Source: Gemmatimonadota bacterium
Lineage (GTDB): Bacteria; Gemmatimonadota; Gemmatimonadetes; Gemmatimonadales; GWC2-71-9
DNA length: 8,614 nucleotides
Reading direction: 5' to 3'
Assembly: GCA_029862935.1 (NCBI GenBank)
Contig: JAOTWK010000131.1
Span: 1 to 8,614 of the forward strand
The position numbers and the translations under genes are program-made. Positions 1-7,016 of the stretch are shown piece after piece. Position 1 is the first letter of the stretch, and each line of letters begins with the position of its first letter. Below the pieces are notes generated by a model. It had not been told where the DNA came from. It saw only the letters and a list, made by a program, of their open reading frames with translations, and made no database searches.

Positions 1-669
1 ACGGCGCAGCTGCTCGTGACCATGGTTCGCACGGACACGCCGGATGCGCGGCGTGGACGCCGCGGCATTTCGGCCTTTCTGGTGCCTGCCGATACGCCGG
101 GCGTCAAACCGGGGAAGCCGGAAGACAAAATGGGGCTACGTGCGTCGCGCACGACGATCGTCACGCTGCACGACGTACGTCTCACGGACGAGCATTTGCT
201 TGGGAAGGAGGGGGAGGGGTATCGGTACGCGCTGCGAGCTCTGGAAAATGGGCGGATGGGTGTCGCCTCACAGGCGATCGGTATCGCCCGGGCCGCGTTG
301 GGGCATGCCGTGCGGTACACGGAGGAACGCCAGCAGTTCGAGAAACCGCTCAAGGACTTCCAGGCGATCCAGTTCAAGCTGGCGGACATGCTCACGCGCA
401 TCACCGCGGCGCGTGCCCTGCTCGTTGACGCGGCGAGGGCGCTCGATGCGGGCGAGCGCGTGACGGAACGCGCGAGTATGGCAAAGCTGTTTGCTTCCGA
501 GACGGCCATGTGGGTGACGGATCAAGCCGTCCAGATTTTCGGAGGCTACGGCTACATGCGAGATTACCCGGTGGAACGACTGTTCCGCGACGCAAAGGTG
601 ACGGAGATCTATGAGGGGACAAGCGAAATCCAGCGAATCGTCATTGCACGGGGGCTCCACTCCCAGTAG
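1..669 (+). CDS. Acyl-CoA dehydrogenase, C-terminal part (5' end outside window)
   Basis: FAD-dependent flavoenzyme that introduces an alpha-beta double bond into acyl-CoA thioesters and passes electrons to electron-transfer flavoprotein. The frame is open from base 1, so the visible 222 residues are the C-terminal part. The family is about 380 residues long, so roughly 155-160 are missing. The ATG at 16 is internal, not the start. Visible family marks are KMGLRAS in the middle domain, [15 protein letters not shown] (flavin/dimer contact), [16 protein letters not shown] followed by RDAKV, and [10 protein letters not shown] near the C-terminus. The Glu in IYEGT is the position of the catalytic base in short- and medium-chain enzymes. 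That argues against isovaleryl-CoA dehydrogenase, whose base lies elsewhere. Substrate chain length cannot be read from this fragment. A leucine dehydrogenase follows after about 19 nt, so a branched or short acyl-CoA substrate is plausible but inferred. Confidence 0.93.
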   Translation, partial: TAQLLVTMVRTDTPDARRGRRGISAFLVPADTPGVKPGKPEDKMGLRASRTTIVTLHDVRLTDEHLLGKEGEGYRYALRALENGRMGVASQAIGIARAALGHAVRYTEERQQFEKPLKDFQAIQFKLADMLTRITAARALLVDAARALDAGERVTERASMAKLFASETAMWVTDQAVQIFGGYGYMRDYPVERLFRDAKVTEIYEGTSEIQRIVIARGLHSQ

Positions 670-688
670 GGCGGAGATCACCAAGTCA

Positions 689-1741
689 TTGGACGACGGA
701 CTCTTTGAGCTCCTACTGGAGCACCGACATGAGCAGGTGAGCGTGTGGAGCGACGCCGACGCGGGGTACCGCGGGGTGATCGCCATCCACAACACGACGC
801 TCGGTCCAGCCCTGGGTGGCACGCGCATGTGGCACTACGAGAACGATCTCGAGGCGCTCATCGACGTGCTGCGGCTGTCGCGCGGTATGACGTACAAGGC
901 GGCCCTTGCCGGTCTCAATCTGGGAGGCGGGAAGAGCGTCATCGTGGGCGATCCCAAGGCCAAGAACCGGGCGCCGATCTTCCGGGCACACGGGCGGCAC
1001 GTCGAAGCCCTGTGCGGTCGCTACATCACAGCGGAGGACGTGGGGACCAGTACGGCTGACATGGAGTTCATCCGTGAGGAGACAGAGCACGTGGTCGGTC
1101 TCGCAGGCCGTTCGGGTGATCCGTCACCGGTCACGGCACTCGGCGTGTACCGCGGTATGAAGGCGTGCGCCAAGATGGCCTATGGTAGCGACTCCCTAGC
1201 AGGCAAGAAGGTGACGGTCCAGGGCACGGGCCACGTGGGGTATCATCTCTGTAAGCATCTCCACGAGGAGGGCGCCAAGCTGGTCGTGTCCGACATCGAC
1301 AATGAGAGGGTGGAGCGCGTGGTCACGGAGTTCGGGGCGGTCGCCGTGGCGCCGAGAGACATCTACGCCGCTGATGCCGACATCTTCGCCCCGTGCGCAC
1401 TGGGGGCCGTGATCAACGACGACACGATTCCGCTCCTCAAGGTCGATATTGTGGCTGGTGCGGCCAATAACCAGTTGGAAGAAGAGCGGCACGGAGACGA
1501 ATTGCACGAGATGGACATCATCTATGCCCCGGACTACGCCATCAACGCAGGTGGCTTGATCAACGTGAACGCGGAGGTCGAGGGCTGGGATCTGGAGCGG
1601 TCACACAAGAAGGCGTCGGCGATCTACGACACCATCCTGCACGTGCTCCAGCTGTCCAAGGAACAGGGGATTGCGACCTATCGGGCTGCCGACCGATTGG
1701 CCGAACAGGAGATTCTGGAGGCGGCAAGAAAGAAGGCGTAA
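689..1741 (+). CDS. Leucine dehydrogenase (Glu/Leu/Phe/Val dehydrogenase family)
   Basis: NAD-dependent oxidative deamination of leucine, valine and isoleucine to their 2-oxoacids, or the reverse amination. From a TTG start the protein is 350 residues, near the 360-odd of Bacillus leucine dehydrogenases. Seen: [12 protein letters not shown] in the N-terminal substrate domain; [17 protein letters not shown] with Lys70 and Lys82, matching the two active-site lysines 12 residues apart (68 and 80 in Bacillus); [26 protein letters not shown]; Rossmann loop GTGHVG at 179-184; [38 protein letters not shown]. These separate it from glutamate dehydrogenase, which is longer. The start is uncertain. An ATG at 611 would add 26 residues with no family resemblance and overlap the upstream gene by 59 nt. 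TTG at 689 gives an N-terminus of the usual length, with purine-rich GGCGGAG about 12 nt upstream. Function is secure; the start is moderately sure. Confidence 0.93.
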   Translation: MDDGLFELLLEHRHEQVSVWSDADAGYRGVIAIHNTTLGPALGGTRMWHYENDLEALIDVLRLSRGMTYKAALAGLNLGGGKSVIVGDPKAKNRAPIFRAHGRHVEALCGRYITAEDVGTSTADMEFIREETEHVVGLAGRSGDPSPVTALGVYRGMKACAKMAYGSDSLAGKKVTVQGTGHVGYHLCKHLHEEGAKLVVSDIDNERVERVVTEFGAVAVAPRDIYAADADIFAPCALGAVINDDTIPLLKVDIVAGAANNQLEEERHGDELHEMDIIYAPDYAINAGGLINVNAEVEGWDLERSHKKASAIYDTILHVLQLSKEQGIATYRAADRLAEQEILEAARKKA

Positions 1742-1768
1742 GAGAAGTACCGGTAGTACGTTGGAGCT

Positions 1769-1774
1769 GAGGAG
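1769..1774 (+). promoter_or_regulatory. Ribosome binding site of glyA
   Basis: GAGGAG lies four bases before the ATG at 1779. It decides the glyA start, because the frame is open further upstream to an ATG at 1671 inside leucine dehydrogenase. Confidence 0.75.
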
Positions 1775-1778
1775 TTTC

Positions 1779-3056
1779 ATGACGGATTATCAACAGCGAA
1801 TGCGCCCACTCGAGGCGGCTGACCCCGCGGTCCACGAGCTGATCCAGCACGAGACGGCGCGGCAAGAGCAGGGACTCGAGCTGATTGCGAGCGAGAACTT
1901 CGTGTCCCGGGCCGTGTTGCAGGCGATGGGATCGGTGCTCACCAACAAGTACGCCGAAGGCTATCCGGGACGGCGGTACTACGGCGGGTGCGAGGTCGTG
2001 GATAAGATCGAGCAGCTCGCCATTGACCGTGCCTGTGAGCTCTTCGGCGCCGACCACGCCAACGTGCAGCCGCACAGCGGCGCACAGGCCAACATGGCTG
2101 CCTATCTCGCCGTGATGGATCCGGGCGATACGCTCATGGGCCTGATGTTGACCCACGGTGGTCATCTCACCCACGGCGCCAAGGTCAATGCCAGTGGGCG
2201 AATGTTCCGGGCGGTACAGTACGGCGTGGATGAGGCGACCGGGCTCATCGATCTGGATCACGTGCGGGACCTTGCCAGGACCGAACGACCGAACTTGATC
2301 ATCACCGGCGGAAGCGCGTATCCGCGGAACATCGACTTTGCAGGATTCGCCGCTATCGCGCGGGAGATCGACGCGACGTTTATGGTCGACATGGCGCATT
2401 TCGCAGGGTTGGTCGCGGCCCGGGTCTGCCCGTCGCCGGTGCCGCACGCGGACGTCGTTACCAGCACGACCCATAAGACGCTTCGCGGCCCGCGTGGCGG
2501 GTTCATCCTGTGCACCGAAGCCCTGGCCAAGGCCATCGACAAGCAGGTGTTCCCCGGGACCCAGGGCGGACCGCTCGAGCATGTGATCGCGGCCAAAGCC
2601 GTCGGGTTTGCTGAAGCGCTCACGCCCGAATTCACGGCCTACGCACGGGCCGTGGTCGCCAACGCCAAGGCGCTGGGCGAAGGCCTGCTGGAGGCGGGAT
2701 ACACGCTTGTGTCCGGTGGGACCGACACACACCTGATCTTGGTCGACTTGCGCGACAAGGACTACACCGGCAAAGAAGCCGAAGAAGTGCTTGGCCGCGC
2801 GGGTATCCACGTCAACAAGAACACGGTGCCCGGTGATCCACGTTCACCCTTCGTGACCAGCGGCATGCGTCTCGGAAGCTCGGCCCTCACCACGCGCGGT
2901 ATGACCGAACGGGAAATGCGTCGCATTGCCGGGTTCATCGACGAGGTTCTCACGTCCCGCCGCGACGACGTGATCGACCGGGTCGCTGCGGACGTCCGCG
3001 AACTGTCGCTCGCGTTTCCCCTGTATGGGGATTCGGCTGTCGCGGCGGCCCCGTAA
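1779..3056 (+). CDS. glyA: Serine hydroxymethyltransferase
   Basis: PLP-dependent cytosolic enzyme converting serine and tetrahydrofolate to glycine and 5,10-methylene-tetrahydrofolate, the main source of one-carbon units. It has 425 residues, the normal bacterial size. Motifs in order: LELIASENF near 34-41; [20 protein letters not shown] 51-70; [12 protein letters not shown] 94-105; HGGHLTHG 126-133, with the His that stacks on [12 protein letters not shown] 202-210, with Asp204 and His207 as cofactor contacts; [12 protein letters not shown] 230-241, with the Schiff-base Lys233; FPGTQGGP 258-265; VSGGTDTHL 311-319; and [14 protein letters not shown] 361-374. No key residue is missing. The start is set by the GAGGAG site and by the family N-terminus; the upstream in-frame extension to 1671 is rejected. 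It begins 37 nt after leucine dehydrogenase, with no terminator visible between them. Confidence 0.98.
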   Translation: MTDYQQRMRPLEAADPAVHELIQHETARQEQGLELIASENFVSRAVLQAMGSVLTNKYAEGYPGRRYYGGCEVVDKIEQLAIDRACELFGADHANVQPHSGAQANMAAYLAVMDPGDTLMGLMLTHGGHLTHGAKVNASGRMFRAVQYGVDEATGLIDLDHVRDLARTERPNLIITGGSAYPRNIDFAGFAAIAREIDATFMVDMAHFAGLVAARVCPSPVPHADVVTSTTHKTLRGPRGGFILCTEALAKAIDKQVFPGTQGGPLEHVIAAKAVGFAEALTPEFTAYARAVVANAKALGEGLLEAGYTLVSGGTDTHLILVDLRDKDYTGKEAEEVLGRAGIHVNKNTVPGDPRSPFVTSGMRLGSSALTTRGMTEREMRRIAGFIDEVLTSRRDDVIDRVAADVRELSLAFPLYGDSAVAAAP

Positions 3057-3099
3057 CGGGCCTACCCTTGCTGGACGGCACAGCGGTACCCACCTTTCC

Positions 3100-3504
3100 A
3101 TGACGATGTACGAGCTTCGACTAGCCGCAGACCTGGTCCGACGCATTCGCGAGCGGGACGGCCGTTACGACGACCGGGCCTATCTGTTCGTGCTAGGCGC
3201 GCTGGAGTTCTGCCAGCGCCGCCGCAAAGTGCGCGGTCATATCTCTGGCGGTGAGCTGTCGCTGGCCTGCCGCGACTTCGCGATCGACCAGTTCGGCCTG
3301 ACCGCGCGTGCGGTGCTGACGCATTGGGGGGTCGAAGCCACGTTGGATCTGGGAGAGATCGTGTTCGTGCTGATCGACGTTGGGCTCCTGATACGCCATC
3401 CGAGCGATCGGCTCGAGCATTTCGATCAGGTGTACGACTTCGCGCAAGCGTTTGAGGGGGACTACCCATGGGGTGGTTTTGCGCGGGCGGAGTCGAAGCG
3501 ATAG
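3100..3504 (+). CDS. Minf_1886 family protein, function unknown
   Basis: A 134-residue soluble protein with no signal peptide or membrane segment. I recognise the pattern of the Minf_1886 / 'Verruc_Plancto-restricted' family from memory. Its marks are a DGRYDDRAYLFVLGALEF block at 20-37, a short basic linker, HISGGEL at 47-53, DFAIDQFG at 59-66, LTHWGV at 73-78, DLGEIVF at 83-89, VGLL at 94-97 and YDFAQAF at 112-118. No catalytic motif is apparent and the family has no known role that I can name. The start could be ATG 3100 or ATG 3106, and neither has a clear Shine-Dalgarno. The longer reading from ATG 3025 overlaps glyA and adds residues unlike the family. It sits 43 nt after glyA and 78 nt before the zinc-ribbon gene. 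The family call is fairly sure; function is open. Confidence 0.82.
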   Translation: MTMYELRLAADLVRRIRERDGRYDDRAYLFVLGALEFCQRRRKVRGHISGGELSLACRDFAIDQFGLTARAVLTHWGVEATLDLGEIVFVLIDVGLLIRHPSDRLEHFDQVYDFAQAFEGDYPWGGFARAESKR

Positions 3505-3572
3505 TTCTGACGCAGCCCACGACCGACCGGCTTCGGCTCCTCCCGGCTGGAGCGTGTCGGCTCTGGGGAAGG

Positions 3573-3579
3573 GGGGGAG
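3573..3579 (+). promoter_or_regulatory. Ribosome binding site of the zinc-ribbon gene
   Basis: GGGGGAG within a run of seven G lies three bases before the ATG at 3583. It supports translation of this short gene, which would otherwise be easy to dismiss. Confidence 0.55.
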
Positions 3580-3582
3580 ACG

Positions 3583-3777
3583 ATGGAGGAGCAACGCTGG
3601 CCTGCGTGCATGAAGTGTGACAAGGGTGTTCTGATTCCCTTGTCCGACTACGGACGCGACGGTGCGCCGATCCAGTACAAGGCGTGGGCATGTTCGAATC
3701 CGGAGTGCGGCTTCAATTTGCGAATCGACAACGGTGAGATTTCGTTTGGCCGGGCTATCGGACAGAGTTTCAAGTAA
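3583..3777 (+). CDS. Small zinc-ribbon-like protein, function unknown
   Basis: A 64-residue protein with two cysteine knuckles, Cys9-x2-Cys12 (ACMKCDKG) and Cys37-x4-Cys42 (WACSNPECGF), separated by 24 residues. This layout fits a single four-Cys zinc ribbon, with the two beta hairpins at about 5-20 and 33-55. Zinc binding is inferred from the spacing. The N-terminus is acidic and the C-terminal tail (GRAIGQSFK) is basic. There is no signal peptide or transmembrane stretch, so it should be cytoplasmic. A purine-rich ribosome binding site and codon use like the neighbours support a real gene. Ribbons of this size bind nucleic acid or proteins, but nothing here tells which. It could be co-transcribed with the Minf_1886-type gene upstream. 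It ends two bases before the heptamer repeat element. Confidence 0.8.
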   Translation: MEEQRWPACMKCDKGVLIPLSDYGRDGAPIQYKAWACSNPECGFNLRIDNGEISFGRAIGQSFK

Positions 3778-3778
3778 C

Positions 3779-3890
3779 GTGAACCGTGAGACGTGAAGCG
3801 TGAGACGTAACGGCTGACGGCTAGCCATCCGAAGAATCCGGTTCGCCGTGGCTTCCGTCTCACATCTCACTCTCACGTCACACCATCTAC
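3779..3890. repeat. Inverted heptamer-repeat element between the zinc-ribbon gene and nnr
   Basis: Four GTGA-starting heptamers lie in exact 7-bp register at 3779, 3786, 3793 and 3800 (consensus GTGARNC; GTGAGAC occurs twice), followed by a degenerate GTAACGG at 3807. After about 48 nt the inverse TCAC cores appear at 3860, 3867, 3873 and 3878. The arms can pair. GTGAGACG (3800-3807) matches CGTCTCAC (3856-3863) perfectly, GTGA 3793-3796 pairs with 3867-3870, and 3785-3791 pairs with 3871-3877 across a one-base bulge, giving about 19 Watson-Crick pairs. Inside the loop, ACGGC 3810-3814 can pair with GCCGT 3845-3849. There is no U-tract, so an ordinary intrinsic terminator is not indicated. 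It could be an RNA structure, a protein-binding array, or a dispersed genomic repeat. Confidence 0.8.
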
Positions 3891-3891
3891 C

Positions 3892-5448
3892 ATGATCCCC
3901 GTTCTCAACGCTGCCCAAGCCGCCGAGTGGGATGAGCGTGCGCGAACCGCGCATGGCATTCCGAGCCGCGTGTTGATGGACGCGGCCGGTCGCGCCGTCG
4001 CCACCGTGCTGGCGCGCGAGTGTGCGCCCCAGCTGCGGGGTGGGGTGCTGGTTGTGGCGGGACATGGAAACAACGGGGGCGATGGGTGGGTCGTGGCCCG
4101 CGCGCTCAAGGCGGGTGGGGTACCGGTCTGGGCCACCGAGACGGAGCATGGGCGCTCCCCCGACTGTGAAGCGAACCGCGCACTGGCCCTGCATGAAGGG
4201 GTTGAGTTGGTCGCGGATGAGGAGGGGTGGCCCAGTGTAGGTGTCGTGGTCGACGCGCTCCTCGGCACGGGGGCGTCTGGCGAGCCACGCGGGGCCATAG
4301 GCGCCCTGGCGGCCAAGATCGCGGCCCACGCTGGTCCGGTGGTGGCCGTTGATGGTCCGACCGGACTGGATCTCTCGACTGGAGAAGCGTTTGGCCCGGT
4401 CCGTGGCTCCCTCACCGTCACGTTCGGTGGCGTACGGCGCGGGCACCTGCTGCAGCGGTCATGGTGCGGCAAGATCGTCGTCGTCGAGATTGGATTCCCG
4501 CCGCCGGACGCCGGGTGGCCGATCCTCTTCACGGACGGCGAGGCCCGCCCACTCGTCCCCCAGTTCGCGCCGGACTTCCACAAGGGCAATCGAGGACGCG
4601 TGGTGATCGTCGGGGGCGCGGACGGCATGGCAGGTGCCGCGTTGCATGCGGCGTCGGCGGCGTTCGCCGCTGGGGCCGGCCTGGTCAAGATCGTGGCTGC
4701 CCCGGTGACGGTGCAGGCGGCGCAGTCCACAATGCCGGATGCGCTGACCGTCACCTCATCGCTCGGTGCGACGCTCGAGCCCGACGTGGAGGCGGCGATC
4801 GAGTGGGCCGACGCGATCGCGCTCGGACCGGGGCTCGGCCGCAGCGAGGCCCGCACCGCGTTCGTCCGCGCCGTGTTGGACCGCGTGGCGGCGCCCGTAG
4901 TGGTGGATGCGGACGCGCTGCACACCGGACGAGAGGTGCTGCTGCGCGGGACCGCGCCGCGCGTATTCACCCCGCACCCAGGGGAGTTCTCCTCTGCGTT
5001 TCCCGACCTCACCGAGGTGCTGGGCACCGACCGTTTCGCGGCGGTCTCCGCTGCGTCTGCCCCTTCTGCCCCCTCTGCCCCCTCTGCCCCTTCTGCCCCT
5101 TCTGTGCTTCTCCTGAAAGGCGTTCCGACAGTAATCGCCTCCGCCGGTCAGCGGCTCAGGGTGGTGGCGACCGGCAATCCGGCGCTCGCGACCGGGGGCA
5201 GTGGTGATCTCTTGTCCGGTTTCATTGTGTCGCTCCTTGCCCAAGGACTCGACCCGTTTGACGCGGCGGCTCTCGGGGCCTACACGCTAGGGGCCGCAGC
5301 CGAGATCGCCTCCAGCGAGCAGTCTGTCCGCACCACGCGCCCCGCCGACGTGTTGGCGGCGACACCAACCTTGTGGAAACGACTCGAAGCGCCCCAGCCA
5401 TTCGTCCCACCGATTCTCCTCGAGCTGCCGCCGCCGGCACTCGTGTGA
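3892..5448 (+). CDS. nnr: Bifunctional NAD(P)HX epimerase / ADP- or ATP-dependent NAD(P)HX dehydratase
   Basis: Cytosolic metabolite-repair enzyme of 518 residues, the usual length for the YjeF_N-YjeF_C fusion. The N-terminal half (about 1-220) epimerises damaged NAD(P)H hydrates. It shows GHGNNGGDG at 57-65, VVDALLGTG at 119-127, and VDGPTGLD at 153-160, where most relatives have VDIPSG. The C-terminal half (about 225-495) dehydrates the S-form back to NAD(P)H, using ADP in most bacteria. It shows HKGNRGRVVIVGG 230-242, LGPGLGR 311-317, VVVDADAL 336-343, TPHPGE 360-365, LLLKG 406-410 and GNPALATGGSGDLLSG 428-443, with Asp439 as the likely catalytic base. Odd feature: residues 389-404 are a Ser-Ala-Pro tandem repeat where relatives have the end of a helix. 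No Shine-Dalgarno precedes ATG 3892. Its TGA overlaps the next ATG by one base. Confidence 0.96.
   Translation: MIPVLNAAQAAEWDERARTAHGIPSRVLMDAAGRAVATVLARECAPQLRGGVLVVAGHGNNGGDGWVVARALKAGGVPVWATETEHGRSPDCEANRALALHEGVELVADEEGWPSVGVVVDALLGTGASGEPRGAIGALAAKIAAHAGPVVAVDGPTGLDLSTGEAFGPVRGSLTVTFGGVRRGHLLQRSWCGKIVVVEIGFPPPDAGWPILFTDGEARPLVPQFAPDFHKGNRGRVVIVGGADGMAGAALHAASAAFAAGAGLVKIVAAPVTVQAAQSTMPDALTVTSSLGATLEPDVEAAIEWADAIALGPGLGRSEARTAFVRAVLDRVAAPVVVDADALHTGREVLLRGTAPRVFTPHPGEFSSAFPDLTEVLGTDRFAAVSAASAPSAPSAPSAPSAPSVLLLKGVPTVIASAGQRLRVVATGNPALATGGSGDLLSGFIVSLLAQGLDPFDAAALGAYTLGAAAEIASSEQSVRTTRPADVLAATPTLWKRLEAPQPFVPPILLELPPPALV
5056..5103 (+). repeat. In-frame 9-bp tandem repeat encoding Ser-Ala-Pro in nnr
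   Basis: Five copies of TCTGCCCCY (Y = C or T) plus a partial sixth TCT lie head to tail. They encode (SAP)5-S, residues 389-404 of the NAD(P)HX enzyme. Copies differ only at the last base, which is silent (Pro CCC or CCT). The unit is a multiple of three, so copy-number change would keep the frame. Confidence 0.92.
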
Positions 5449-7016
5449 TGCGCGCGGTCGCCGCGCTCGTCGCCGGCCTCGTTGGGGCACAGTCCCTTGC
5501 TGCGCAGGCGGGGTCCCGACTGTGGCGTCCGGACGAGCGGGTCGTAATCTCGGACTTCAGCCACGTCGAGGCGATCGGTGTGGGGCGCGATGTCGTCTAC
5601 GTCGTGACCACTGAGGGGATCGGGATGTACGATCGACTGTTTCGACGGTGGGAGCCACCGATCACCGGACTCGAGGGGTTCCAGGGCGAGGCGGTGTTCA
5701 CGGCACTGGTCGATCCGTTGGATCGTTCGCTTTGGATGGGGACGATGTCCGGGCTCGTCCACTACGATCCGGTGCTCCGTCTCTTCGAGCGCACCTTCGT
5801 ACCCGGTGGGGTCGGCGAACTGTTGTTCGATCGCGACGACGCGTTTCGCGGACTCTATTTCCGCGGTCGCTCCCGCTGGCAGTTCTTGCCGCGTGGCATG
5901 CCGATCCCGAGCGAGGTCAGGACGTTGCCACCGGCGTCCAGCCAAATCCGGTCAGGCAATGTCGATCAGGTGTTGCGGGGCGTGCCACACGTCGCATCGC
6001 GCGCGCCGTTCCTGCTGGGTACTCGCCGGTTGCGAGGCTATCGATTCACCGCAGCCGGTCAAGCGCCGGACAATGACGACGTGTATCTAGGTACGGACGG
6101 GGTCGGTGTCTTCGAGATCAACATCATGGGGAATGCGGAGCCACTGCCGTTTGGCGTGCTGTCGCCGAACGTCGGCAGCGTCGTCGTTGCCGAGGGTGGT
6201 GTGTGGACCGCGACCGGACGGGGCGCGTCCCGCACCGGGTTCACGTTCGTGAGCCAGGACGCGCAGCGGTATCAATACGACGAGGGTGCGCCGGCCACCG
6301 GGTTTTCGTTTCGCGCCGTGGTCGATCTCATCGAGTACGAGGATCGCTTATGGGCGGCCACCGATGCTGGTGTGGTGGCGGTGCGTCCGGGCGAACGCGC
6401 CGAGCGTATGGCGGCCGGGGTCATCGCGCAGTCCAACGGGGTGCTGGCGTTGGCCTCGAGCGCGGCAGGGGTGTGGGTCGGGACCGAGCGCGGGCTCTAC
6501 TTCGTTGCGGACGATGGGGAGGCACACCGTGTGGACGCGCGCGTCGTGACCCCAATCCTCGCGCTCGCTGCCTCGGGCGATTCCGTGTGGGTTGGTGGGA
6601 CCGCCGGCTTGGGACTTACGTGGCGCGATGCGGACGTGTTGATCGTGACGCCGGACGTGGCGAACGAGCCCGAGCTGCAGCAGCCGATCGTCGCATTGGC
6701 AATCCGTGCCGAGACGTTGGTTGCCGCCACACCGGAACGGCTGGTGTGGCGCGCCCCGCATGGCGAGTGGTTGGTGGAGCGCGTGCTGACCGGTGAGCTG
6801 GGGGACCTCACGTCGCTCGCTGCCGATGGTGATGGCGTGTGGATCGGTGGAGAGCGGGGGGTGGCGTTCTATCGGTTTGGATCACGCGCCTTTCAGTTCT
6901 ACAATGCACCCGGAGATCTGCCTGGACGGGTGAGCGATCTCGACGTGGACGATCGGTATCTCTGGGTTGCGACGGACCGAGGTCTTGTGCGGTTCACGAA
7001 GGGCGCCATGCGATGA
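5448..7016 (+). CDS. Secreted beta-propeller protein, function unknown
   Basis: A 522-residue exported protein. Residues 1-21 look like a Sec signal peptide: Met-Arg, a hydrophobic core, then SLAAQA before GSRLW, a good signal peptidase I site. There is no lipobox Cys and no other membrane segment, so the mature protein should be periplasmic or outside the cell. The rest is built of blade-type repeats with a V/L-W-x-G/A-T-x-x-G-L core, near 49-62, 94-107, 211-223, 251-260, 300-312, 341-353, 379-392, 423-435, 463-476 and 504-517. GVWVGTERGLYF and YLWVATDRGLVRF are the clearest. This resembles the sensor-type 'two-component regulator propeller' repeats, but no kinase, transmembrane or catalytic domain follows. 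The start at ATG 5448 shares one base with the nnr stop and places the signal peptide correctly; an in-frame ATG at 5373 would bury it. Binding partner unknown. Confidence 0.85.
   Translation: MRAVAALVAGLVGAQSLAAQAGSRLWRPDERVVISDFSHVEAIGVGRDVVYVVTTEGIGMYDRLFRRWEPPITGLEGFQGEAVFTALVDPLDRSLWMGTMSGLVHYDPVLRLFERTFVPGGVGELLFDRDDAFRGLYFRGRSRWQFLPRGMPIPSEVRTLPPASSQIRSGNVDQVLRGVPHVASRAPFLLGTRRLRGYRFTAAGQAPDNDDVYLGTDGVGVFEINIMGNAEPLPFGVLSPNVGSVVVAEGGVWTATGRGASRTGFTFVSQDAQRYQYDEGAPATGFSFRAVVDLIEYEDRLWAATDAGVVAVRPGERAERMAAGVIAQSNGVLALASSAAGVWVGTERGLYFVADDGEAHRVDARVVTPILALAASGDSVWVGGTAGLGLTWRDADVLIVTPDVANEPELQQPIVALAIRAETLVAATPERLVWRAPHGEWLVERVLTGELGDLTSLAADGDGVWIGGERGVAFYRFGSRAFQFYNAPGDLPGRVSDLDVDDRYLWVATDRGLVRFTKGAMR

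Noticed and set aside
1671..1778. N-terminal extension of glyA to ATG 1671
   Set aside because: It overlaps the leucine dehydrogenase coding sequence and adds residues absent from the family. A good ribosome binding site precedes ATG 1779.
1560..2810. 416-codon open frame on the - strand opposite glyA
   Set aside because: It is antisense to a gene with an unambiguous product and complete motifs. The translation resembles no family and is explained by high GC at third positions.
3047..3062. GGCCC / GGGCC hairpin around the glyA stop codon as a terminator
   Set aside because: The stem is only five pairs, the stop codon is in the loop, and no T-run follows. A short GC palindrome is expected by chance in this composition.
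3505..3582. Terminator or operator between the Minf_1886-type gene and the zinc-ribbon gene (four CGGCT repeats, GCTCC/GGAGC)
   Set aside because: The stems are 4-5 pairs with no T-run, and CGGCT recurrence at this GC content is weak. Only the ribosome binding site at the end is supportable.
3779..3890. CRISPR array
   Set aside because: The units are 7 bp with no spacers, the arms are inverted, and no cas gene is nearby.
3193..4446. 417-codon open frame on the - strand crossing three genes and the heptamer element
   Set aside because: It runs antisense across unrelated genes and an intergenic repeat. The protein has low-complexity Arg/Pro/His composition and no recognisable domain, as expected of a GC shadow.
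3873..5027. 384-codon open frame on the - strand opposite nnr
   Set aside because: Its Ser/Thr/Pro/Ala-rich composition mirrors the opposite strand of nnr, which has all its catalytic motifs.
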